NCBI GenBank assembly: GCA_902363255.1
Contig: CABIZO010000001.1
Location: 124,001-188,000 of the forward strand
Source of the DNA: Peptostreptococcaceae bacterium
GTDB taxonomy: Bacteria > Bacillota > Clostridia > Peptostreptococcales > Peptostreptococcaceae
Direction: 5' to 3'
DNA: 64,000 nt
Shown: positions 26,098 through 33,658 of the stretch, piece by piece
Layout: each line of letters starts with the position of its first letter
Position numbering within the stretch: position 1 is the first letter of the stretch
Program-made: the position numbers and the translations under genes
The notes under the pieces: model-generated
Told to the model about the DNA's origin: nothing
The model's database searches: none
What the model saw: the letters and a program-made list of their open reading frames with translations, nothing else

Positions 26098-26700
26098 ATG
26101 AAAAGAATATTTTTAGTTGATACGGAGAATGTAAATATTACTGCTCTAAGCAGTGCAAATAAATTAAATGAAGAAGATACAATAATACTATTTGTAACAG
26201 AAAGAACAAACTTATTTCAATTTGGAAGAGATAAGTTAAAATGTTTAAATACAAAAGCAAATATTTTAAAAATAGATGTAGATACTGGATTAAAAAATAG
26301 TTTAGATTTTCAGTTAGTATCTTATTTAGGTCTTATAATAGGACAACATAAATATGAAGCTAATAATTATTACATAGTAAGTAAAGATAGAGGATTTTTA
26401 AGTTCTATAAATCTTTTAGAAAATTGCACAGATCATAAAATTCAACTTATAAATAGTATTTCAGAATTATTTGAAGAAGATGATGACGTAGATAATATAA
26501 TAGATAAGTTTATAGAAAGAGGATTTAGACCTAAAACAGCAATAAAAATGACATTAATACTAGCTGGAGCAAAATCCTTATTAGATGCTCAAGATAGATT
26601 TCTCATAGAGTTTGGTGGAAATTTCACAGTATTGTATAGATGTATAGATATATTAGAAGAATATTACAACGAAAAATCTAAAATTAATGAAACAGCATAA
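26098..26700 (+). CDS. PIN-like domain protein, putative nuclease
   Basis: A 200-residue protein with a PIN/NYN-like fold. The first strand FLVDTENVN supplies D8 and E10, further acids are D60, D62 and D70, and SKDRGF supplies D97, the arrangement expected of a metal-dependent PIN nuclease site. After about residue 120 there is a helical tail with an acidic stretch (FEEDDDVDNIIDKF). It is the PIN_7-like group common in clostridia, of unknown target. SD AGGGGG. A 69-residue gene follows after 30 bases, with its own SD, and a terminator closes the pair, so they form a two-gene unit. Confidence 0.8.
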   Translation: MKRIFLVDTENVNITALSSANKLNEEDTIILFVTERTNLFQFGRDKLKCLNTKANILKIDVDTGLKNSLDFQLVSYLGLIIGQHKYEANNYYIVSKDRGFLSSINLLENCTDHKIQLINSISELFEEDDDVDNIIDKFIERGFRPKTAIKMTLILAGAKSLLDAQDRFLIEFGGNFTVLYRCIDILEEYYNEKSKINETA

Positions 26701-26730
26701 ACTATAAAGTTTATAATAGGAGATAAAAAA

Positions 26731-26940
26731 ATGAATGCTAAAAATGAATTATTAAAGTCGCTTTTTCCACAAATTATTAATCATTTTGCAAGTTCAAAAA
26801 ATATATCTTTACAAGAAAGCACAGATATGTTTTATAAATCTATTACTTATGTAAAGCTTTGTGGTGATAATGATTTATATTCAAAAGGAATTGATTATAT
26901 AGTAAATGAACTTGAAAATGAATATTTAACTTTTAGTTAA
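26731..26940 (+). CDS. Small protein paired with the PIN-like gene
   Basis: A 69-residue helical protein with no recognised catalytic motif. The pattern SLQESTDMFYKSITYVKLCGDNDLYSKG resembles the DUF3791-like small proteins often encoded next to partner effector genes in gut firmicutes; that similarity is from memory of the pattern and is weak. SD is TAGGAG. Being tightly linked to a putative nuclease, it could regulate or target it. Expression as a pair is likely; function is unknown. Confidence 0.65.
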   Translation: MNAKNELLKSLFPQIINHFASSKNISLQESTDMFYKSITYVKLCGDNDLYSKGIDYIVNELENEYLTFS

Positions 26941-26944
26941 ATAA

Positions 26945-26996
26945 AAATTAGCTAATGTAGTTTTATTTTTTAATAAAATATACATTAGCTTTTTAA
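26945..26996. terminator. Bidirectional terminator between PIN unit and Crp/Fnr gene
   Basis: AGCTAATGTA / TACATTAGCT, 10 bp, with T-runs on both outer sides, between converging genes. Confidence 0.75.
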
Positions 26997-27059
26997 TGTT
27001 AAATTTAAATGAATTCACTGCTTTGAGTATTTAGTTTATATGTACCATATGTTAAATTT

Positions 27060-27701
27060 CTATTCAGCCAAAAGATTTTCTATTTCTTCCAAATCTAAAA
27101 TCTTAATATGGCTTCTTGAATAATCAATAAGTCCCATATCTTTCATATTAATTAATTCACGTGAAAGTGAGGGTCTAGTTATACCTAAAGATTCAGCAAT
27201 CTTTTCTTTAGTCATTTTTAGTTTAATATTTTCATTGTTTTGTAATTTGTATTCTGTTATTAGAAAATTACAGATTTTTTGTCTAATACTATTAAAGGTT
27301 AAATTTGTAATAGATTTATTTAAAACAAATATTTTGTTGCTTAAATCATTTAGAAACATCTCTAAAAAATCACTATGAGATGTACAGAAATTTATAAAAT
27401 TATCTTTGCTTATAAACATAATCTTAGAAGGTGTAGAAGAGATAACTGTTGCTGGATATAAATTAATATCAGAAAAAGCAATAACCTCTCCAAAAATATG
27501 GCCCTTTCCAAAAGATGATACGTGTATTACCTTAGAACCTAACATTCTTTTTATATCAATATGTCCATCTAAAATTAAACCTATAGAAGTGCAAGTATCT
27601 CCCTCCATGGCTATAATATCATTTTTTGTATAGTTTTTTATCATATAATGAGCATCTTTAAATAGATCTAAAAGATACTCTTCGCTTTTATTTTTAAACA
27701 T
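27060..27701 (-). CDS. Crp/Fnr-family regulator, HcpR-like
   Basis: A 213-residue Crp/Fnr protein. Residues about 15-115 are the cyclic-nucleotide-like sensor barrel (GDTCTSIGLILDGHIDIKR, then FGKGHIFGEVIAF), and 140-213 the winged helix with recognition motif ESLGITRPSLSREL. There is no N-terminal Fnr-type cysteine cluster. It is divergent from a hemerythrin operon, and the 69-bp gap before its start contains the palindrome GTAACATTTGTTAC, also found before hcp. HcpR regulators of anaerobes control hcp in response to nitrosative stress, so this assignment is well supported by context. SD AAGGAG. Confidence 0.85.
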   Translation of the reverse strand: MFKNKSEEYLLDLFKDAHYMIKNYTKNDIIAMEGDTCTSIGLILDGHIDIKRMLGSKVIHVSSFGKGHIFGEVIAFSDINLYPATVISSTPSKIMFISKDNFINFCTSHSDFLEMFLNDLSNKIFVLNKSITNLTFNSIRQKICNFLITEYKLQNNENIKLKMTKEKIAESLGITRPSLSRELINMKDMGLIDYSRSHIKILDLEEIENLLAE

Positions 27702-27741
27702 TTTAACTCCTTAAAATAACAAATCTATTACTACTGATTTT

Positions 27742-27747
27742 ATCATA
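27742..27747 (-). promoter_or_regulatory. -10 hexamer of the regulator promoter
   Basis: On the minus strand TATGAT, starting exactly 29.5 bp from the centre of the palindromic operator, so the regulator would be under class II autoregulation; leader about 34 nt. Confidence 0.55.
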
Positions 27748-27769
27748 AAAACATAAACTTTATGTATAT

Positions 27770-27783
27770 GTAACATTTGTTAC
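27770..27783. promoter_or_regulatory. Shared Crp/Fnr-type operator, divergent promoters
   Basis: Perfect palindrome arms GTAACA and TGTTAC around TT (centre 27776.5). It is equidistant (29.5 bp) from a rightward -10 TATTAT (27806-27811) and a leftward -10 TATGAT (27747-27742), so one site sits at -41.5 for both. Confidence 0.8.
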
Positions 27784-27805
27784 AGAATAAAAATTAAGAT
27801 TGGGG

Positions 27806-27811
27806 TATTAT
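27806..27811 (+). promoter_or_regulatory. -10 hexamer of the hemerythrin operon promoter
   Basis: TATTAT, same spacing from the operator as at hcp; leader about 44 nt to the first gene. Confidence 0.65.
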
Positions 27812-27861
27812 GGGTACAATAATACAAAAGATAAGAAATGAAAAAACAAAGGAGATATATT

Positions 27862-28506
27862 ATGAGCCTATTTTTAGGAAAAATACATTACTGGTTATTC
27901 AATAAAATTTTATGGTTTGAGAAACTGGAAGATGAAATAATAAATTTAGCAAAAACAGAAGGATTTGAAGTAGAAAGATTAAGTGAAGAAATCCAAAATA
28001 AGTATGGAAAAAAATTACCTAATAAACCGTTAGAAGAGTTAATAGACACAAGTAACATACATGGATGGTTACAAAATCAAATTCACTGTGCTGAAAGAAG
28101 AATGGCAGCTTGGACAAAATTATTAATAGAAGCTGATAAAAAGAACTATGATAAATTAGAAGCAGTTTACAAAGAGCAAGGTGTAATCGCTGCTAATGAA
28201 GTAAAAGCAGAGGGAAGAATATTATCAACACCTGAAGATTTATTCAACTCTATGAATGATTATATATTAGATGGAATGCCTTGCGATAGAGTAAATGAAG
28301 TTGTTTTAAATGACGAAAATAAAATAGGATGGAAACAAAGAATTTGTGTTCACAAAGATATATGGCAAGAAGTAGGATGTGATGTAAATTACTTTTACAG
28401 CTTAAGAAATGTATGGATAAAATCATTTATAAATGAATTAAATAATGATTATGAGTACTCAATAGAAGAAGGTGGTATGAGGGTAATAAGAAATATATCT
28501 GAATAA
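27862..28506 (+). CDS. Unknown Cys/His-containing protein in the HcpR-like regulon
   Basis: I do not recognise this 214-residue soluble protein. It has a hydrophobic-aromatic N-terminus (MSLFLGKIHYWLFNKILWFEK) and Cys residues in notable settings: NQIHCAERRMAAW, DGMPCDRV, RICVHKDIW and EVGCDVNYF. The mix of Cys and His, and its place as first gene before a hemerythrin and a DUF1858 protein under a Crp/Fnr operator, suggests a metal- or redox-related role in nitric oxide or oxygen stress. The start is ATG 27862, after AAAGGAG (27848-27854); the longer frame from 27838 has no site. Confidence 0.75.
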   Translation: MSLFLGKIHYWLFNKILWFEKLEDEIINLAKTEGFEVERLSEEIQNKYGKKLPNKPLEELIDTSNIHGWLQNQIHCAERRMAAWTKLLIEADKKNYDKLEAVYKEQGVIAANEVKAEGRILSTPEDLFNSMNDYILDGMPCDRVNEVVLNDENKIGWKQRICVHKDIWQEVGCDVNYFYSLRNVWIKSFINELNNDYEYSIEEGGMRVIRNISE

Positions 28507-28530
28507 AACTTATACTAAGGAGAGAAAATA

Positions 28531-29085
28531 ATGAGCGGAATAGATTTATTAATAAATGAGCACAAATATGTTAATCGTATGCTAGTTGTAATGAGAAAAG
28601 CTTGTTTCGATTTTATGCAAAATAAAGAAATCGACTATGATGATTTTGATAAGATGATTAGTTTTGTTAGAAATTTTGCGGATTCACACCATCATAAAAA
28701 AGAAGAAATTTTTCTATTTAATAAAATGGTAGAACATCTGGGAGAAACGGGTAAAAATGTTATTACTCACGGAATGCTAGTAGAGCATGACCTGGGAAGA
28801 AACTACATGAGAAATTTAGAAGAAGCTTTAGATAGACATAAATCTGGAGATAAAGAAGCAGGATTAGATATAATCGCAAATGCTGTATCTTATGCAACTT
28901 TACTAGAAAATCATATACACAAAGAAGATAATGTAATTTTTAATTTTGCTAAAAGATCACTAAAAGAAGATATTTTAGAAGTTATAGACAAAGAATGTCT
29001 TGAATATGAAGAAAAAAATACTTCAATAAGAGAAGAAAATATTGGTATACTAAACTCTCTAGAAGAGAAATATATAAACAGGTAG
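28531..29085 (+). CDS. Hemerythrin-like HHE domain protein
   Basis: A 184-residue hemerythrin/HHE cation-binding protein that would hold a non-haem diiron site and bind O2 or NO. Ligand-type residues are in LINEHKYVNRM, DSHHHKKEEIFLF, LVEHDLG and ENHIHKEDNVIF, the spaced His/Glu pattern of the family. It is the second gene of the operon, 24 bases after the unknown protein and 13 before the DUF1858 gene. The pairing of HHE and DUF1858 domains is also seen fused in ScdA/YtfE-type proteins, which repair iron-sulphur centres after nitrosative damage; that function here is inference. Confidence 0.9.
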   Translation: MSGIDLLINEHKYVNRMLVVMRKACFDFMQNKEIDYDDFDKMISFVRNFADSHHHKKEEIFLFNKMVEHLGETGKNVITHGMLVEHDLGRNYMRNLEEALDRHKSGDKEAGLDIIANAVSYATLLENHIHKEDNVIFNFAKRSLKEDILEVIDKECLEYEEKNTSIREENIGILNSLEEKYINR

Positions 29086-29098
29086 AGGAGAAATAATT

Positions 29099-29284
29099 AT
29101 GATAACTAAAGATCAAACTATAGGAGAAGTACTACAATTAAATCCAAATGCAGCAAATATACTAATGAGATTTGGTATGGGATGCTTAGGTTGTCCATCT
29201 GCTCAAGTTGAATCAATAGAGCAAGCTTGCGAAGTACACGGACTTAATTTAGAAGAAGTTTTAGCAGCATTAAACGAAAAATAA
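29099..29284 (+). CDS. DUF1858 domain protein
   Basis: A 61-residue protein consisting of a single DUF1858 domain: ITKDQTIGEVLQLNPNAANILMRFGMGCLGCPSAQVESI. The CLGC pair and following LEEVLAALN match the N-terminal domain of ScdA/RIC proteins and small DUF1858 proteins. It may bind a metal or an iron-sulphur intermediate. Last gene of the operon; SD GAGGAG, terminator 11 bases after the stop. Confidence 0.88.
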   Translation: MITKDQTIGEVLQLNPNAANILMRFGMGCLGCPSAQVESIEQACEVHGLNLEEVLAALNEK

Positions 29285-29294
29285 TATGGAATAT

Positions 29295-29336
29295 AAAAAG
29301 CTGGTTCCTTTAATAAATAGGAAGCAGCTTTTTTGT
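29295..29336 (+). terminator. Terminator of the hemerythrin operon
   Basis: AAAAGCTG-TTCCT / AGGAA-CAGCTTTT stem with a six-T tail. Confidence 0.87.
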
Positions 29337-29457
29337 ATTAAAAAGTTAAGAATAATTATTATATTATATATTTGTAATTAAAATTTGAAATGATATACTA
29401 AAAAATAGCAATATAGAAAATAATAAAAATAGAATGCTTATTTAAGGAGATTATAAT

Positions 29458-31479
29458 ATGGATGCAGAAAAAAGAATAACTGAGCTTATTGATTTAATAA
29501 ATTACCATAATGAAAAATATTACAATGAAGATAAACCGGAAATTGAAGATTTTGAATATGATAATTTAATGAAAGAATTAATTAAATTAGAAGAAGAAAA
29601 TCCAAATTTAAAAAGAATAGATTCTCCTTCTAATAGGGTTGGTGGAAAAGCATTAGATAAGTTTGATCAGATAACACATAAAATACCAATGCTTAGTTTA
29701 TCAAATGCATACTCGGCAGCAGACCTAAGAGATTTTGATAGAAGAGTTAGAGATGCAGTATCTGGTGAAGTTGAGTATGTTATAGAATTTAAAATAGATG
29801 GACTTTCAGTAAGTCTTACATATAACAATGGAGAGTTTGAAAAAGGAGCTACTAGAGGAGATGGTGTTGTTGGTGAAGACATTACTAAGAACTTAATGAC
29901 AGTTAAGACAATACCACTAAAAGTAGACTATAAAGATGAATTAATCGTCAGAGGAGAAGTATATATCTCAAAAGATAATTTTGAAAAAATAAATAAGCAA
30001 CAAGAAGAATTAGATCAACCTTTATATGCTAACCCAAGAAACTTAGCAGCAGGTTCTCTTAGACAATTAGATCCAAAATTAACAGCAAAAAGACCTTTAG
30101 ATATATTTATATTTAATTTAGAGCACTTAGAAAATGATAATTGTAAAACTCATAGTGAATCTCTAGAATTATTATCTAAACTAGGATTTACAGTAAGCCC
30201 AGACTACAAGGTGTTCAACAATATAGAAGACATAATAAAATATATAGAATATTGGACTGAGCACAGAGAAGAGTTAAAATATGGAATAGATGGAATGGTT
30301 ATAAAAGTTAATAACTTTGAACAAAGAGAACAAATGGGATTCACTGCAAAAAGTCCAAGATGGGCAATTGCTTATAAATTCCCAGCAGAAAGAAAAAAAA
30401 CAAAGTTATTGGATATAATAATTGAGGTTGGTAGGACTGGAAATATAACACCAACAGCAGTATTAGACCCTGTTAGACTTGCTGGAACAACAGTAAGTAG
30501 GGCGACACTTCACAACGAAGATAACATAAAAGAAAAAGACATAAGAATTGGTGATATGGTAGTAGTTCAAAAGGCTGGAGATATCATTCCACAAGTTTTA
30601 GAAGTGGATAAGGAATCTAGAACTGGAGAAGAGGTAATATTTGAAATGCCTCATCAATGTCCTGTTTGTGGTGAGCCAACAGTAAGATTAGATGGAGAGG
30701 CGGCTGTAAAGTGCATAAATATGTCTTGTCCTGCTCAAATTAGAAGAGGTATCATTCACTTTGTTTCAAGAGATGCCATGAATATAGATGGCTTAGGTGA
30801 GTCAATAATAACATTACTATTAGAACAAAATCTTATAAAAGATGTTTCTGATTTATACTATCTTAAAAAAGAAGATATAGTAAATTTAGAAAGAATGGGA
30901 GAAAAATCAGCAACTAATCTTATGAATGCCATAGAAAAATCTAAGTTGAATGACTTATATAGACTGATAAATGGATTAGGAATAAAACATATTGGTGTGA
31001 AAGGTGCAAAAATTATAGCTAATGAATTCAAAGATTTAGATGTAATAATGAGCCTAAATACAAATCAGCTTGTTAATTTAGAGGAATTTGGTGAAACTAT
31101 GGCTGATAGCGTTGTTGAATTTTTCAAAGAAGAAAAAAATATATCTGTAATAGAAAAATTAAAAAATGCAGGTGTAAATACTAAAATAATTGACAATGAT
31201 AATGAAGACATTGTAAAAATATTTGATAAAATGAAAATAGTATTAACTGGAACATTACCAACACTTAAGAGAAATGATGCAAAAGATATAATAGAAAAAT
31301 TAGGTGGTAAAGCAACTTCAAGTGTTAGCAAATCAACTTCATTTGTTCTTGCAGGAGAAGAAGCTGGTTCAAAACTTACAAAAGCTAATGAACTAGGAGT
31401 GAAGGTAATAGATGAAGAAACTTTCTTAAATTTATCTAAATTATCTTCAATTGAAGAAGTATTAGAAAATTTAAAATAA
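29458..31479 (+). CDS. ligA: NAD-dependent DNA ligase LigA
   Basis: Replicative DNA ligase, 673 residues, which seals nicks using NAD. Order: Ia domain with YHNEKYY..D, adenylation domain with the KIDG active site (Lys112), OB fold (EVGRTGNITPTAVLDPV), a four-cysteine zinc finger (CPVCGEP..., CINMSCPAQ), helix-hairpin-helix repeats and a C-terminal BRCT domain (about 590-673). Full length. Start ATG after AAGGAG. pcrA and gatCAB, frequent neighbours elsewhere, are not adjacent here. Confidence 0.98.
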   Translation: MDAEKRITELIDLINYHNEKYYNEDKPEIEDFEYDNLMKELIKLEEENPNLKRIDSPSNRVGGKALDKFDQITHKIPMLSLSNAYSAADLRDFDRRVRDAVSGEVEYVIEFKIDGLSVSLTYNNGEFEKGATRGDGVVGEDITKNLMTVKTIPLKVDYKDELIVRGEVYISKDNFEKINKQQEELDQPLYANPRNLAAGSLRQLDPKLTAKRPLDIFIFNLEHLENDNCKTHSESLELLSKLGFTVSPDYKVFNNIEDIIKYIEYWTEHREELKYGIDGMVIKVNNFEQREQMGFTAKSPRWAIAYKFPAERKKTKLLDIIIEVGRTGNITPTAVLDPVRLAGTTVSRATLHNEDNIKEKDIRIGDMVVVQKAGDIIPQVLEVDKESRTGEEVIFEMPHQCPVCGEPTVRLDGEAAVKCINMSCPAQIRRGIIHFVSRDAMNIDGLGESIITLLLEQNLIKDVSDLYYLKKEDIVNLERMGEKSATNLMNAIEKSKLNDLYRLINGLGIKHIGVKGAKIIANEFKDLDVIMSLNTNQLVNLEEFGETMADSVVEFFKEEKNISVIEKLKNAGVNTKIIDNDNEDIVKIFDKMKIVLTGTLPTLKRNDAKDIIEKLGGKATSSVSKSTSFVLAGEEAGSKLTKANELGVKVIDEETFLNLSKLSSIEEVLENLK

Positions 31480-31688
31480 CCGAAGAAGATAGAGAATGTT
31501 TGGATAAATAAGGGATTATTTTGTAGTAAATTAAATTGAATAGTGCTAAAATTATAACTATGAATAGATTAGAATAAGTATTGAAATAATATAGATTTTC
31601 AAAAAGCAACTATAAAATTCTAATGAATAGATAAAGGCATATGGTTGACGTTATTAGCAAAGTGAATTTATGCAAGAAAGGAAAAACA

Positions 31689-33038
31689 ATGATTAGAATT
31701 GATGGGAGAAAATTTGATCAAATAAGAGATGTAAAAATAACAAGAAATTTTACAAAGTATGCAGAAGGTTCTGTTTTAATAGAGATGGGAGAAACTAAAG
31801 TTGTATGTACAGCTTCAATAGAAGAAAAAGTACCACCTTTTTTAAGAAATACAGGAACAGGTTGGATAAATGCAGAATATTCAATGCTACCTAGATCAAC
31901 TCAACAAAGAAAAGTTAGAGATGCTTCAAAAGGTAAGATTGATGGAAGAAGCCAAGAAATACAAAGGTTAATAGGTAGAGCAATAAGATCTGTTGTAGAT
32001 TTAAATAAACTTGGAGAAAGAACTATTTGGGTAGACTGTGATGTTATTCAAGCTGATGGAGGAACTAGAACTGCTTCTATAACAGGAGCATTTGTAGCTG
32101 TTGCTGAAGCTATTTATAAACTTTATAGCGAGGGATTAATCAAAAAGATGCCGATACAAAACTTTGTATCTGCTATAAGTGTTGGAATAGTTAATGATGA
32201 GTGTCTGCTTGATATATGTTATGAAGAAGATTCAAATGCACAAGTAGATATGAACATAATAATGACTGATAGATGTGAGTTCGTAGAAGTTCAAGGGACT
32301 GGAGAAGAAAGACCTTTCTCTAGAAAAGATTTAAATAAATTGTTAGAACTTGGAGAAAAAGGGAATAAGGAACTTATAAGGATACAAAGAGCAGCTCTTG
32401 GTGAAATTGCGGATGAAATATTAGGAATGGATTATGGCAATGAAATAGTTATATCTACAGGTAATGCACATAAATTAGAAGAAATAGGTGCAATACTAAA
32501 AGATTTAGAATATAATATACATTCTCTTAAAGATGTTAATTTAGCTGACTTAGAAATTGAAGAGAATGGAAAAACTTTTGAACATAATGCATTAATAAAA
32601 GCAAGAACAGTAGCTAAACTAACTAATATGATAACAATAGCTGATGATTCAGGATTAGAAGTAGATGCTATAGGTAAAAAGCCAGGTATTTACTCATCAA
32701 GATATGCTGGAGAAAATGCTACAGATGAAGAAAATAGAGAAAAGCTATTAAAAGCACTAAAAAATACAGCTGCAAGTCATAGAACAGGAAGATTTGTTTG
32801 TTGCATAGCTGTTGTATTCCCAGATGGTAAAGAATTTGTTGTTAGAGGAACTTGTGAAGGAACTATAGCTTTCGAAGAAAAAGGTAAAAATGGATTTGGA
32901 TACGATAGTTTATTCATAGTAGATGGTTACAATAAAACTTTTGCAGAGTTACCAGCAACTGTAAAAAATGCTATAAGTCATAGAGCTAAAGCTTTAGAGC
33001 TTATGAAGGAAGAACTTTCAAGAAGAGTTATAAGATAA
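31689..33038 (+). CDS. Fused RNase PH and XTP/dITP diphosphatase
   Basis: A bifunctional protein of 449 residues. Residues 1 to about 245 are RNase PH (MIRIDGRKFDQIRDVKITRNF, GGTRTASITGAFVAV, DICYEEDSNAQVDMN), which trims tRNA 3' ends with phosphate. Residues about 250-449 are an RdgB/HAM1 pyrophosphatase (VISTGNAHKLEEIGAIL, IADDSGLEVDAIGKKPGIYSSRYAG) that clears ITP and XTP. In B. subtilis these are separate adjacent genes. The start is ATG 31689 behind AAGGA; the frame from 31641 lacks a site. The next gene follows after 15 bases, the same rph-rdgB-yfcE-like order seen in firmicutes. Confidence 0.95.
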   Translation: MIRIDGRKFDQIRDVKITRNFTKYAEGSVLIEMGETKVVCTASIEEKVPPFLRNTGTGWINAEYSMLPRSTQQRKVRDASKGKIDGRSQEIQRLIGRAIRSVVDLNKLGERTIWVDCDVIQADGGTRTASITGAFVAVAEAIYKLYSEGLIKKMPIQNFVSAISVGIVNDECLLDICYEEDSNAQVDMNIIMTDRCEFVEVQGTGEERPFSRKDLNKLLELGEKGNKELIRIQRAALGEIADEILGMDYGNEIVISTGNAHKLEEIGAILKDLEYNIHSLKDVNLADLEIEENGKTFEHNALIKARTVAKLTNMITIADDSGLEVDAIGKKPGIYSSRYAGENATDEENREKLLKALKNTAASHRTGRFVCCIAVVFPDGKEFVVRGTCEGTIAFEEKGKNGFGYDSLFIVDGYNKTFAELPATVKNAISHRAKALELMKEELSRRVIR

Positions 33039-33053
33039 TAAGGGATAATATAT

Positions 33054-33527
33054 ATGAGAATAGGAATAATTAGTGATACACATGGGGATATGAAAAATAT
33101 AGATAAAGCAATTCCATATTTAAAAAAATGTGATTTAATTATTCATGCTGGTGACTATATAGATGATGCAGAGTACATATATTATGCAACAGATGTGAAT
33201 GTTAAATGTGTAAAAGGAAATTGTGACTTATATAATACGGCTGGAGATTATGAACTAAGGTTTTCAGTAAAAAATAAAAATTTCTTTGTATGTCATGGTC
33301 ATTATCATGATGTGAAAATGGGTGTTAAATCATTATATAGATTTGCAAAAGATAATAATATTGACTTTGTAGTATTTGGTCACACTCATATTCCTACGTA
33401 TGAAACAATAGATAATATTACTTTTATAAATCCAGGTAGCCTCACATATCCAAGAGATGGTAGTGACAAAGCCTTCGGAATATTAACAATAGATGATAAT
33501 ATCTCATATGAAGAAATAAAAATATAA
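33054..33527 (+). CDS. Metallophosphoesterase, YfcE/MJ0936 family
   Basis: A 157-residue calcineurin-like phosphoesterase. Metal motifs: IISDTHGD, HAGDYI, KGNCD, VCHGHYHD and FGHTHIPTYE, then NPGSLTYPR. Proteins of this family act on phosphodiesters in vitro; the natural substrate is unclear. It is the second gene of a unit with the RNase PH-RdgB fusion (gap 15 bases). SD is AAGGGATA, weak. Confidence 0.92.
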   Translation: MRIGIISDTHGDMKNIDKAIPYLKKCDLIIHAGDYIDDAEYIYYATDVNVKCVKGNCDLYNTAGDYELRFSVKNKNFFVCHGHYHDVKMGVKSLYRFAKDNNIDFVVFGHTHIPTYETIDNITFINPGSLTYPRDGSDKAFGILTIDDNISYEEIKI

Positions 33528-33555
33528 ACAAGAAGTGTTGAAATAAAGGGAACAC

Positions 33556-33585
33556 TTGTAAATAAAAAACCTTGTATGATATAAT
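33556..33585 (+). promoter_or_regulatory. Promoter of tig
   Basis: TTGTAA (33556-33561), 18-bp spacer, extended -10 TGATATAAT ending at 33585. Confidence 0.6.
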
Positions 33586-33658
33586 TAAAGAGTTACCTAT
33601 AAATTAGAATTATAATTTATACAAATCATTACATAAGATATTTAGGAGGATTAATTTA

